Part shown: one piece after another, positions 13,679-24,777 of the stretch
How the letters are laid out: each line of letters starts with the position of its first letter
Position numbering within the stretch: the stretch's first letter is position 1
NCBI GenBank assembly: GCA_963693305.1
Contig: OY855908.1
Span: forward strand, 8,834,516 to 8,898,515
From: Meandrina meandrites
Taxonomy: Eukaryota > Cnidaria > Anthozoa > Scleractinia > Meandrinidae
Length of the DNA stretch: 64,000 nt
Reading direction: 5' to 3'
Notes under the pieces: generated by a model
Seen by the model: only the letters and a program-made list of their open reading frames with translations
Told to the model about the DNA's origin: nothing
Database searches by the model: none
Made by a program: the position numbers and the translations under genes

Positions 13679-13863
13679 TGTCTCTGAATGTTTCGGCTAG
13701 GTTTCAAGGTAATTCGTCAACTCGGCTGATTCGAGGCTGATGTTGTTGACAACACTAAAAACGTACGGCTTCGAGGAAAGAACTATTCGGCTGAGGATGA
13801 TGTGAACGGCTTCAAGCGATAGATACGGCTTTCTTTGTTTCTTTTGTTTTTGTTTTCTTCTTC

Positions 13864-13884
13864 AATCCTCTCGCTCTGCTACCA
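13864..13884 (-). promoter_or_regulatory. Retrotransposon primer-binding site
   Basis: Directly inside the 5' LTR the minus strand reads TGGTAGCAGAG. It begins with the TGG expected to pair with a tRNA 3' CCA. The first 11 bases also fit the acceptor end of animal initiator tRNA-Met, but the match fails beyond that, so the tRNA assignment is tentative. Confidence 0.55.
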
Positions 13885-14053
13885 TGTCGCGTTGGGCGAG
13901 TTTTATTTTAGCTTTCCTTCGTAACACAACATCATGCCAACATGGCGGCTCTAATCCTCTCTTTTCTTTCACGTGTTCGCGGGAATCCCGAGTGACGTAA
14001 TACACGCGGGACTGTACAAATGTTACTTTTCGTGGAGTGATTTCTCCATGACA
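13885..14053 (-). repeat. BEL/Pao 5' LTR
   Basis: A 169-bp LTR that appears identical to the copy at 7746-7914. It is followed at 14054 by the GTGGT target duplication. Confidence 0.92.
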
Positions 14054-15538
14054 GTGGTCTGTCATCGTTCTTTATAAACAGCAACGTCCAACTGAGAGTC
14101 GCGTTAGGTCTGCCGACCATCTGTCAATGCCTTTTGTTTAAGTCTGGCCGACTCATTACTCCAAAATTCCCCTTTTAACCCCTTTATTCCTGTTTTGCAT
14201 ACGCAAAAAAAGTCGTAGAAAGTGGGTGGGGGGAGGAGAACGGTCAGCACATTCGTTTAGGAGCGAGAAGACCTTCTACACAACATTAAATATGTTTCAT
14301 TGATGTCAAGGAATGATAAATGAGCACACTTTTAATCGCCAGTGATTAATTAAATTTGTTCCAAGCACTCGCTGTTTTCAAAGCTACTGTAACGATAGGT
14401 TTTAGGCTTGTAGGGTGGTTTACCAATATTGGAACTTGACGGTTTAAATACTCGGTGTGGGTGCGAGACGAACTTGTTTAGCAAACATAGTTTTGCTCAT
14501 GGCGGCTTGAAACGGCGCAGTAACGGGGAAACACTCGGTAGAACTAACTGCTTGGCAGCCGGCACTCGTTACAGTATGCCAGAGGTACAGGGTTTAATTT
14601 CTACGTCCCTGACGCGAGGAAACGGCAGCAAATACTGAACTTCTTCTGAAACACAGCAAACTTCTTTATTGTCGAGTTAAACCTGTTAATACTTCACAAC
14701 TCGTTATAGGTAAACATCAAGGTAATCGATTTCCAGTAGTTTTTGCGCTATTTATATAGCATCTAAAGTCAACACAGGTGTTCGCTAATACAAAGAAATA
14801 CCAAGTCTTTAACACTAGCAAATGTGTACGCTTGAAAACTACAGAACATCCGATTGGCTCACTCTCAATCTTCATGATAGTAACAAAGCATACTTCTGCT
14901 CAGGCTCTGAATAAAATTCGCTTGATCTAAATTGATAGTTTGAAACTGCAAGTGTTGTACACTAATGTATATTGTTCGAGTATAGCAGTTGATCAACTGA
15001 CATGCAAATGATCTACTAGAAAACAATACTTGAAACGACTGACAATATACAAACATGTTTTCTATCGTACAAACATGTTTTCTATTGAAATGTGACTGAG
15101 ATAGTGTTAAACATTGCATTTAGCTTATTCATGTGCAAATTCACAGATATTCCTGGTTCTGAGGTATTTTCTGAATTCGTTTAGTTACACTTATGTAGGG
15201 GTCTTATTCCTCTCGTGACACTACAATCACCGTCATGACTACTGACAAAGAACACCTTTCCGGTTATTATTTTTTTTTCTACAAGTGAAAAATAAGAGAA
15301 AATACTGATATGTCACCATTCTTATTTACGAGAAATTGGCGATTTATCTCCTTCGCGAGCCAAGCCAGACAAGCCGCATAGCAAACAATCTCGTCCCCAG
15401 AGCCCGCGATCCTTCTGGACTACGCCAGGAATCGAGACCTCTGGGCTAGACTGAAAGCCCGCCAAAAAAACGGCCAAATCTCATTGGTTGTTGAAACTTG
15501 TTCATTTCAACCACAATCTCCGACGCACGCGCAGAATC

Positions 15539-15570
15539 AAACCGGAACCAGGATTTCCTGGTTCCGGTTT
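15539..15570. repeat. Perfect hairpin, 15-bp stem, 2-nt loop
   Basis: Arms AAACCGGAACCAGGA and TCCTGGTTCCGGTTT are separated by TT. It is too GC-rich and too perfect to be a chance feature of this AT-rich interval. Confidence 0.7.
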
Positions 15571-15929
15571 TGGATTCGACCAGAGCCCATGCGCTTCCCG
15601 ACCGCTGGTCAAGGGGACGCGGGCTCCGGAGACGAGATTGCATAGCAAAAACGGCCGCCATTTTGTTTATGCGCAGTAAAGATGCGCAATGGAATACCAA
15701 GCAATGATCTTAATCAGTAGATTTTTGACTGCAAAAATAATGCTATTTAACTTCTTGAATGTACTTACCAAGAAAGAACCATACATATTTGGTATAACAC
15801 GATAGCTAACGCTTAAAATTTTGGAAACTAAAACTCCATTATTTGTACAATGGCGATTTGCAAAAGCAAGAATTAACAACGTTAACTGTTCCAGTCTATA
15901 CTGGCAATATCCATCAGTTAAAAAAAAAC

Positions 15930-16011
15930 TTACTTAATTGCTTACATTATCAATGGCCAACTAAAGGCTATTACTTAATTGCTTACATTATCAATGGCCA
16001 ACTAAAGGCTA
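15930..16011. repeat. 41-bp tandem duplication
   Basis: The 41-bp unit starting TTACTTAATTGC at 15930 repeats at 15971 with no visible differences, indicating a recent local duplication. Confidence 0.8.
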
Positions 16012-16830
16012 TTAAGAAACTTTTATCACACAATGTTGTATATGCGTTGTTAATATACAATCTTCGTTCACTGTCCAAAATCCACGCGCGCAATTGGTTA
16101 AAATCGAGCACGTGATTTTACTTTACCTGTCGTCAGCAAACTCCGACAGTGCGTTATTGACAATAACGCATAAAAATCGTGCATTATTGACAATGGCTTC
16201 AGCTGACTTGCAGAAATAGTGGAAGAACAAATCCCTCAAATTATCAACGAAGCGATACCCGTAAATACCAAGAGGAAAACAAACTGGAGCGTTGCTATTT
16301 TCAAACGTAAGCTGAACTCAACGATTTAATTTTTGTGTGCGTTATTCTGCAATCTGCTATTTGAACAAAAACAGTTTCGGGCTTTGTTGTAGCTTTGTAG
16401 AACGTAAAATCTGATTATTTGTAATTTAATTTGAAAGAAACTTTACTTTTGAAGTACAAACGAAATTACGTATCAAAATACGTTCGCACCTACAAGTTCC
16501 CCTAAATTTGTTGACTTCGGAAATGCAAGATTTTTGCAATTTTGCGTTCACTTATAACGTGTCAAAGAAAAGCGATTGACTTGCTTTAAACATGCTTCTC
16601 GCAATCTCGCTGACTGTTTTATGAACGTTTTCAGCTTATGAACGATTTTGTGAATGATTTTAAGCCTCATTTATATTTAATTATGCGTGGCTTTTTGTGA
16701 TTTCTATATTCTTAAACTGCTACCCCAGTATAATTTTGTACTACTTAGATACAACTGAATCATTAAAATTCTTGTTCAAAGTTCGCGAAATTGTGTATTG
16801 CATGCAGTGTACTCAGATTGTATATTAAAA

Positions 16831-17014
16831 GGGTTAGAGACTGTTAGTTCGTGTTTTGTTTACAAACACACGCACTTGCTGGCCGCACAATGAACTCGAA
16901 ATTTTCAATACTGCACTCGGCTACGCCTCGTGCAGTATTGAAAATTTCTCGTTCATTGTGCAGCCAGCGCGTGCGTGTATTTGTAAACAAAACACTCACA
17001 ACAGTCTCTAACCC
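16831..17014. repeat. Long palindrome (foldback element), 184 bp
   Basis: The arm beginning GGGTTAGAGACTGTT at 16831 returns inverted, ending AACAGTCTCTAACCC at 17014, with only a few mismatches. The centre is ACTCGGCT then ACGCCTCGT. It lies about 60 bp beyond the 3' end of the esterase gene and would form a long hairpin in single-stranded form or in RNA. Confidence 0.85.
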
Positions 17015-17073
17015 ATAATTATATTTAAACCTAAGCAAGGCACTGCACTCTAGTGACGTCATTCAGCTAATTT

Positions 17074-19417
17074 TCATGACATCATCGAAACGACGACAAT
17101 TGCAATGTGATAAAACATTGCTATGGCAACACCAGGCATAGTACCACTGCTCACAACTTTCTCGACTTCAAAATGTACTTGTTTCAGTTTAAGATGGTAA
17201 TCATTCCAGAAGGCCATTCGTCGAGGAGCGAACGCTACCGCCATCTGGGGATTGGTGTTAACTCGCAAGTAAGCTCTGCGACTGGAGTTGTACTTCTCCC
17301 ATGTAACACCGCTGACTGGCTGTGGTGTTGGATCGCCAGTCTTGGCGAAGTTTGCGTACACTGCCATGATAAACGAAGTGACGTTCTTGTCTGCAACATC
17401 GAACCCGGGGAACCAAAGCGGAACTCCAAAATCATATGGCATGTTTTCGCCATGAACCACACCCATCCACTCGGGGAAAATGGTGACGTTCTTTGAACGA
17501 TGAGCGAACTCGTACATGTACACCGGAGCAACTTTGCTGTGGATATCGGCGACCTTGTGGATTGGTGCATAAGTAGTGAAATCACCAACGAGGCCAATAA
17601 GTTGGCTTCTTAGTGCGTAATTATCACTGTTATCTGGCCATGGGGTGTACAAAAACTGCAACGCGTCCGCGATGAGGTCGGCGTTTTGCTTTCTAAGGAA
17701 AGGAAAAGGACGTGATTTGCTTTTTAAACATATACGTACTAGTTAGAGAAGAGTCGTAAATGTAAGTACTTAAATGTGCACACATGAATCACACACATAT
17801 TTACAGTAAGATGAATACATTGACAGACAGAGAGAGGGAGAGAGAACTAAATCGGGTAGGTAGTAGGTTATTAGGTTTAACTTCTATAAGGGTTCGTACT
17901 TGTCTCTCCCTATTATCTTGCATTTAGTAGAATTGCCCGGCGTGAGCGCAATGTGATACACGTTGGGGGTAGGTGATTGAATTTTATGCGCAGAAAATGA
18001 GTGGTAGAGTTTAAGCTTTAACCCATTATTGTAACAAGACATATCATATTTTAGATAAAGGACTCTACCTTCAACTTTTCACTTTTAAACCTTTAAAAAA
18101 AAAACTTAAATAAAAATAGATACAAACACAAATATTTTAATCCAAAACTGATTTAATCTCAAATATTTCGCACCTGGCCCTCAATCTTTTCAGGGTTTTT
18201 TTTTGTGACTGGAATGGAAACGATTACATCAAGTGGTGAAAGTTTAACTGTCAACAAACTCACCTGCTGTTTCTATAGTGGGCGAATTTTGTTACGAATT
18301 CCTTGAAAAAAGACGGACTCACTCCATCGGCCACACTTCCCGTCATTTCAAAAGACGCGCTCGCTAGAGAGCCGACACTTGATCCACCCTCCTGACTGTT
18401 GAAACTGACCATTAACGTCACATTGTCGAAGTCTCCTTTCATTCGTAGTTTTCGAGGAGTGTCAAGAAGAAAGTTATTGTCCACAACTGGCGCCCACTGC
18501 AGATAATCAGAGAACCGATAGTTGCTGATTGACTCGGAAGCTTTCTGTATCTCCGTGTCTCGTTTCTCACGAATACAGGTGACCATTGCGCTGTGGTCGC
18601 TTGTAGTACATTCCAACTCTTGAGCGAGCTCTTTGGCAAAACGAAGGCCATAAGAGTCTGGTTGAATTGCAAAGGAGCTTAAATCTACACCACTCTCTGC
18701 AATCACCTGTTGGAAAAGGCCCTTCGATAGAGGTGATAGTAGATGGAGAGATGCACTTGTTGCGCCACCAGCACCTACTCCAAATATGGTCACTTTGCTT
18801 GGATTCCCGCCAAAATGTTCAATGTTTTCTTTGACCCACTTGAGTGCTTCGACTTGATCTAACATCCCAAAATTCCCAGGGGCGGCCGAATCCCCGGTAC
18901 TCAGGAATCCAAATGGACCGAGACGATATTCAATCACAACTACTACCACCCCGTGTAAAGCCAAATAATCGCCGGAGTATATGCCTGCTGTACCAGCCCC
19001 GTAACCTCCACCGTGGATATAAACCATCACGGGTAAATTCAAGCTGACGCTCGGGCTGTAGATGTCGAGATACAAGCAATCCTCGCTGTACGTAAAATTA
19101 AAAGCGGAAGCGGTGAAACGTTTGAAATAGGATTGGAAGCTTTCTGGTTGAAAGCAACTGTTCCCATGCTCTTTTGCCGGGCGAACTTTCGGTTTCCATT
19201 CTTGTGGCGGTTTTGGTGCCTTTAGTCTGAGCTCTCCAATCGGTGGAGTAGCAAAAGGAACACCAAGGAACTTGTTAACAGACTTGAACGAGGTATGGGC
19301 TTTTGGGTATCGAACCACAACACCTTCGATGTCACCATATTTTGTGGAGACTGTTACTAACTTCGCCAGAGGCAAAAGGGCACAGAATGCGGACGTGAAC
19401 AGAAGCGTCGAAAACAT
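17074..19417 (-). CDS. Cholinesterase/carboxylesterase-family protein, nucleophile Ser replaced by Gly
   Basis: Two exons, 19417-18264 and 17692-17074, with a 571-bp intron (donor GTGAGT, acceptor TTAG, phase 2), give 590 residues, the usual size for type-B carboxylesterases. A signal peptide (residues 1 to about 20) leads, the oxyanion-hole HGGG lies near 135-138, SEDCLYLDIYSP near 111-122, and LGPFGFLSTGD near 166-176. The nucleophile elbow, normally GxSxG, reads GVGAG at 213-217, so residue 215 is Gly. The acid (Glu in SQEGG) and the His (VVHGENMPYDFG) of the triad remain. The hydrophobic C-terminus (MPGVAIAMFYHIAIVVVSMMS region) fits a GPI-anchor signal. It is probably a catalytically inactive cell-surface member, like the cholinesterase-like adhesion proteins. 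The frame is intact, so this is not an obvious pseudogene. Confidence 0.88.
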
Positions 19418-19494
19418 GCCTCTCTCAAAGAATACTCTTCTTCACTGGAGAAGCTGAAAAATAACATGGACATGTAAATCACAATAAGTCATTT

Positions 19495-19659
19495 CCGAGT
19501 TGGCCTTTGCCTCATCTTCAAAACGAGTCCTCGTGCGAAACCATTCAAATGAAAATGAGTTTAATTTGCATGAAAAAAAGATGTGCAGGTGAAACTAATT
19601 TTCATATAAATGGTTTCGAACGAAGACTCGTTTTTACGCAGAGGCAAAAGCTAACTCGG
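19495..19659. repeat. Foldback/MITE upstream of the esterase gene, 165 bp
   Basis: Arms beginning CCGAGTTGGCCTTTGCCTC at 19495 and ending with the imperfect complement at 19659 surround a short loop. It sits 78-242 bp upstream of the esterase start codon, inside the probable promoter region. Confidence 0.7.
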
Positions 19660-21590
19660 ACATGGCCTATTTACACCACAGACAAACTGTTTGTGTACAC
19701 ATTAACATTTTCAGAGCGAAAGTATGGGATTCACAGAATGGCTCGTAGAAAAAACACATGCTGAATAAACGTGCATTTGTCTTTGTGTATTTGTCGTACT
19801 TGTTGTATACGATTGTTCTTTTGGATCAAAATGAACAATTGGGAGGTAGATTTGCTTTCGTTGTTTACTATGGAAAGCCCAACAAATCATAATTGGAACA
19901 CTACCCGACAATGGAGATATAACATTTAATTATAAAAATAAACGGAAAAGATTATCGCTTTTAAATTTCCCGCGCGCCGCCATTTTGAATTTTATGATTT
20001 TATTTGATCGCGATAAACGATAAGCCAGACCCAGCGCAAAACCGCGAACTAGACCAGGTAAAAGACTCGATTAGTCCACCGGTCGAGATTTGCAAGACGA
20101 CAAGCGGCATGTGAGATAAACAAAATGAAGATTGTAACTGAGACTTGACAGGAAGAAGAAAGCCATTCAGAAGGAGTTCTCGAGATAATTAAAACTCGCG
20201 GAAGGCGTTTGCATCGACAGAGCTGTGAGAAAATCTTTCGGCACCCTTTCGACTCAGCTCTCGAGTTTGTAATTCTTGCTTTAGCCCTAAGCCTAAATAT
20301 ATTGAAAACAGTTGGGCTCAAATCGTAATTTAAAACGTTTTGCTATAACCAAAGTCTATCCTCACCGAGATTACTCATAACAGCAAAACAAGGTCTAAGG
20401 TGCGGGTTTGCAGAAAAACAGGTCATGCTCATTTGCATCTCTTTAAATAACAAAAGAATAACAAAACAACACGTTAGTAATATGCCTCGTTCTTTTATCC
20501 AATGAATTAATTTTCCGCAATCCCGTACCTCACTTAAAACAAGCAAATGATTTTAAGGTGTTTTAGTCCCTGTCTTGTTTACGTGATTATTAATCTTTCC
20601 GAATGTTTGCATAATTTCGCTTTGTTAAGTTTCTTTCAAATCGCATGTCCTGATATTCCACCTTGAGAAAGAGAAGGCCAATAACCATGTGATAGATTGC
20701 CAGCACTACACGAGAATAATTAAGAATACACGCGCCGCCATTGAGCGTTTTCTTCGTAAAAGTCCCCCCCCCCCCCCCCCCCGCCCCCCTCAAAAAAGAG
20801 CCAAACAGAAGAGACAAATTACCAAGCGAAATCATTGGCAGTAGTATAAATAGATGCGCTAAAAAAACTGATCAACAGCGGGGACAGTTGTAGCGTCAAC
20901 TATTTCTAGTAAATTGAGTCTTCCTAGAGTACTATGGCTCTTATCGTTTGCTTGGGCAACCTGTGAAGGTACCGGAAAAATCTCGATTTTCGCTACCACA
21001 ACTCGCAAAGGATCGATGAGATGCTCGCAAAGGCTCGACGAATCACTCGCAAAGGATCAACGGCGCTCATTATATATGCAGAAAAAAATGGTCATCTCAT
21101 GTTTTGAACGTAGGAAATATCTTTTGCTTGAAGAAATGGCTGAAAATTAAAATGATACCGAAAATGACGTGGAAAACATTACAGGCGTATCATCCAGGGA
21201 AGAAGAGTTTTACACAGCGACTGAACGTCGTGAAAACAGTGGAAATTGTTTGAATCGTACGATGTACTCTAGCGTGAAAATTTAGGGTTTACCTCGGTGT
21301 AAGAACCTGTGATATTTTTCTTTGTTTTGGAGCTATTGTTTTCCCTCTTTATCTTTGTTTTGCCAGCTCTTTGTTGTATTGTTCGTTCTTTGTTTTACGT
21401 CACCGGTGAGTTTCACAGGTTCTTATACCGAGGATGAGCCAAAATTTCATGCCATACAAGGTAATCGCCATGAATTTAATTAAAGTTCACTGGTTGTGCC
21501 TGCATTTTTGAGGTGATTTCTGGTAACCTATCAAGCCTACCAATACTCGAACGCACGCATTAATTAACCTATAATTACCGCTAGTTTATA
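19660..21590. other. Non-coding interval
   Basis: No gene is supported. It holds a C-run at 20764-20782 and a small inverted-repeat element near 21288-21441 (arms around CCTCGGTGTAAGAACCTGTGA and its imperfect complement). A run of TTCTATCC-type short repeats lies near 21788-21826. Confidence 0.5.
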
Positions 21591-22832
21591 TACAGTTATT
21601 TCGAGAAAGGTTGTCGAAAAAAGCACACAAGTGCACGCGACAAGACCGAAAAGTAGTATGGGTAGAAGTAGAGTGCATTTGCACGTGCTGAATACTAATG
21701 TAATATAACGACATAATAAACACGAATTTGCACGTTTTTAAACTTGGAAAATGTTTTCCGAGTTTCTCGTCAGGGCGAAATTCACTCCTTCTATCCTTCT
21801 ATCCTTCCACACTTCTATCCTTCTATCCGGCCCTCCATCCGTCAGTTCCTGTTAGACTTTTGTTAATCCGTTGACCAGTGCATAGCGCTTGCGCGTATAT
21901 TGTCCATCAGTAAGCGAGGAAGCTGTATAAAATTGTTTGATAGCGAAAGCTGTCTTTCGTTTCATTATTTATCTCCTTCTTCAATAAACACTTAATCACA
22001 CCCTTTCATAGTGAAATGATATGTTATATAGCGGCAATATCTAACAATCGATCGAAGATCAGCCACAAGAAGCCGCAAGCCCTTACTCCTTCGTCATCTT
22101 ATCGCATTATTTATAAAACTCGCAGCATATAAGCTTAAATAGATTTAATTCTAGTTTGAAATCGAAATACTCAACCACCAGAAAGAAAAACAATGTCTAC
22201 AAACAATTTGAATTCTTGAATGATTACAACCTTTACTTACTTGATTTTTACATGGAAAACCGAGTGTCAATTTTAAAAACGCTTCGTTTCGGCAAATATA
22301 GTTTCTTAGATGCTCAGTACGACATTTTATAATAATTATGTTAGGGGAATGTTATAAACACTTAAGAAAAAATAATAATAAAAAGAAAAAAACGAAAAGA
22401 AAAAAAAACTATTCGCAGGATACAGGGCTCGAACTCCTGGCCTCCGATCGTCGTTCCGCTTAAAAGAGTAGTTGCCTATCCGTTGAGCTACGTCAAATAA
22501 TCCTTTATGAACTATATGACAGCAGGCTCGTGAGTTCTGGGTTACAGGATTGTAAGTATCCGATGCATACAAAGGTAATTTGACGAATAGGAGCTCGAGG
22601 TTGAACTTATCGGCTGAAATGTTTATTTGTCAAAGTTTTCGGTTTTACAACTAGGTTCCTGTTGCATAATTCATTTTCCGATTTTTAGTGGCTCATAGCC
22701 ACGTGCAAAAATACAAACCTGTACATTTCCTCTAGGCCAATATGCAAGCTTCCAGTGAATACCCAGACCGCCTTTCGGTCTTGTCGTGTGCACTTTGGTA
22801 ATTTTTCGGACAACCTTCTCGAAATAGCTGTA
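21591..22832. mobile_element. TA-type MITE, copy A (expanded)
   Basis: The left end begins TACAGTTATTTCGAGAAAGG after TATA. The right end finishes CTCGAAATAGCTGTA at 22832. Both ends and about 150 bp inside each match copy B at 45333-45751, but the middle is about 800 bp longer and holds unrelated sequence, including the tRNA-like segment. The TA duplication fits a Tc1/mariner-type mover. The right duplication is TG rather than TA, so it has decayed. Confidence 0.6.
22413..22497 (-). other. tRNA-like sequence with A and B boxes (SINE head or relic)
   Basis: On the minus strand the A box TAGCTCAACGG (22490-22480) and B box AGTTCGAGCCC (about 22435-22425) are spaced as in tRNA genes, with CTTTTAA in the anticodon-loop position (TTT, Lys-like). 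The acceptor arms do not pair and the T stem is mismatched, so this is not a working tRNA. It resembles a tRNA-derived SINE head or a dead tRNA copy. Confidence 0.45.
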
Positions 22833-22959
22833 TGCGCGTCGAACCGTAGCCACCCGACTAAGGTAGCGTTCCTTTTAACCAATCTAAATCCGGATTTTGC
22901 AATCGAATTTGAGTTTTCCCGTTCCATTCATGGACAAACCAATCTTAGATTGCAATCCA

Positions 22960-22987
22960 AACAATCCACCTCCGGAGGTGGATTGTT
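22960..22987. repeat. Perfect 28-bp palindrome near Harbinger left end
   Basis: The palindrome is centred on CCTCCGGAGG, with arms reaching AACAATCCA and TGGATTGTT. It is about 100 bp upstream of the Myb-like start codon and could be a protein-binding site for the transposon. Confidence 0.6.
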
Positions 22988-23087
22988 CAGATTGGTAACC
23001 AAAACTGGTTTTAGATTTTCGTTCCATTTGAGCGAACTCTGTTCCAGATTATATCGCCTGGTCACTCAGCTCGGCACACGGCAAAAC

Positions 23088-23966
23088 ATGGCGGATGAAT
23101 GGGAAATTCCACTAGCTTCAGGTAAGAGTCATGAAGCGTGGTTTTGACTCCTATTTATTGAGGAAAATAACTTAAAACCAGTGAAATTTCCAATTTATGT
23201 TTCATTTACAAGTTTAGAATCTGCATACATTTAAAAAAATATGGAGCTCTTACGAAAACACGTTTTTTTTGCAGTTCTCGAGTTCTCGACAATCGACCCT
23301 GGCCCTCTGCTGTTGGCGACATATCAGACAGCATTGCAAGTAAAATGGTCGCGACCAGAAGTACTCTTTCTTCTTTCTCTATACAAGGAAAAGGAAAACC
23401 TTTTCAAGGACAAAAAGTCGAAGAAAAAAACCTTGTGGGAGGAGATATCAAAGGATATGCAAGAGAAAGGGAATGGCTACTCTGGTGCACAATGTGAAAC
23501 GAAGTTCAAGAACTTAAAACAAAATTTTACAAAAACCGTGAACCACAATAACTAGACTGGGAACGATAAAAAGACCTGCCCATATTTTGAGGAGCTTAGT
23601 GATATTTTTGGCATGTCACCTGCTGTAAAACCAGTGGCCGTTTGCTCCAACAGAGCCGGTACTTCTGGTGCAGACCTCACCGTTGCAAGTTCAAGTTCGC
23701 AGTCTCGGGAGTCAGTAGCATCTTCAATTGCAGCGGAAGGATCGTCTTCAGACACTGAAGTAACTTCACGTAAAGAGAGAAGAAGGTCCAGTGCCAAACG
23801 GGCATTACAAAGTAAGGAGAGTCTCGTTGATCTTTTCAAAGAGTACCAACGAGAGTAAAGGGAAAAAGAAGAGGGGAGGGAGAAAAATCTCAGGGACATG
23901 CACCGGGCAAAAATGCAAAGATTTGACAAGTTGTTGGAGCTCTATGAAAAGGACATTTTCAAATAA
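23088..23966 (+). pseudogene. Harbinger Myb/SANT-like DNA-binding protein, broken
   Basis: A 34-nt first exon (23088-23121, MADEWEIPLAS, donor GGTAAG) is followed by an intron and a second exon from 23275 (acceptor TTTGCAG). Exon 2 encodes a trihelix/MADF-like fold with WSRPEVLFLLSLYKEKENLF and WEEISKDMQEKG, then ETKFKNLKQNF, a Ser-rich linker and a C-terminal coiled-coil tail. In PIF/Harbinger elements this partner binds the transposon ends and brings the nuclease to the nucleus. Two in-frame stops, TAG 23553-23555 and TAA 23856-23858, interrupt the frame, while the reading frame itself is kept to the stop at 23964. The two-exon form is my inference from splice signals. Confidence 0.78.
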
Positions 23967-24093
23967 GACAGAAATGAAACGAATCATGTTGAGTTCTTTG
24001 ATTTGTTTATTATAAACTTCTGAAAATAGGAATGTAAATTGTTATGCATATTTGCAAACTGGAAATTATTTACGTATTGTTGGCATACATGTA

Positions 24094-24174
24094 TTTAATC
24101 TTGAGATATTTATTGAAATATTTAATCTTGAGATATTTATTGAAATGTTTAATCTTGAGATATTTATTGAAATA
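24094..24174. repeat. 27-bp tandem repeat, three units
   Basis: The units TTTAATCTTGAG...GAAATA at 24094, 24121 and 24148 are nearly identical. They lie just 3' of the Myb-like gene inside the Harbinger element. Confidence 0.8.
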
Positions 24175-24588
24175 TTTTCGAACAGCAAATTATATGGAAA
24201 TTTGTTTTCAAAGAAGAAATAATTTACTTACATTAAAATATTGTTATAAAATATTTTTATACAGCATGTCCTGTAATATTTGACAAATATTAAGTTAAAT
24301 AAAAGGACAGGAATTTCTATTTATGGTGGAGAGCTTGTTGAGTTTGATACAGTTGTGCACCCTGTCACTGTACAATATTCATTTCATGGTTTAAAATCAG
24401 TATCAGATAATACATCGTGTCCAGCTGGATATTTATCATCAAAATTTGATATTTTTACATCTGAATTTTAATAACTGAGGAGGCAACAAAGTCGCATGGC
24501 ATTGATAAATTTGGGTAAATAAATCTTCTTCGATTTTTCCAAAGCTCTGAAAATTAACTCCCTCTTACTTCTGACTTTCTTTATTTAT

Positions 24589-24700
24589 GCACCCGTCAAT
24601 GTAACCATGCCCCCCCCCCCCCCCCTCCCCAACCCCGGGACTATGCAGGGATTAGCAGGGCATTAGGTACATACACTGTGCCCTGGTATTCGGGGCATTA
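24589..24700 (+). repeat. Poly-C segment, left inverted copy
   Basis: GCACCCGTCAATG, a run of C, CCAACCCCGGGA and GGGATTAGCAGGGCATTAG recur in inverted orientation at 40860-40975, on the other side of the Polinton. The pair may be the arms of a small foldback element that the Polinton hit. Confidence 0.5.
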
Positions 24701-24777
24701 GCTTTTTTGGAACGTAACTGTGTGCTACTTTGAGCAGGGATTAGGCCAGGATTAGATTTGAAAACCACTGAACTTTT

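Larger units (their letters stand above)
7746..14053 (-). mobile_element. BEL/Pao LTR retrotransposon, complete, 6.3 kb
   Basis: Read on the minus strand, the order is 5' LTR (14053-13885), primer-binding site, gag, aspartic protease, reverse transcriptase, RNase H, integrase, 3' LTR (7914-7746). The protease-RT-RH-IN order with a Gag-linked zinc-knuckle region is the BEL/Pao arrangement. The target duplication GTGGT is perfect (7741-7745 and 14054-14058). The two LTRs look identical over 169 bp, which implies a recent insertion. The coding frame is nevertheless interrupted: at least one shift in 5' gag, a -1 shift near 12790 and an in-frame TAG at 11304-11306. Confidence 0.93.
14059..16830. 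other. Non-coding interval with small repeats
   Basis: No gene is supported. It contains a short perfect hairpin at 15539-15570 and a 41-bp tandem duplication at 15930-16011, both listed separately. The open frames on both strands around 15490-15700 mirror each other partly because of the hairpin. Confidence 0.5.

Noticed and set aside
22413..22497. Functional tRNA gene
   Set aside because: The acceptor and T stems do not pair, so only a relic or SINE head is supported.
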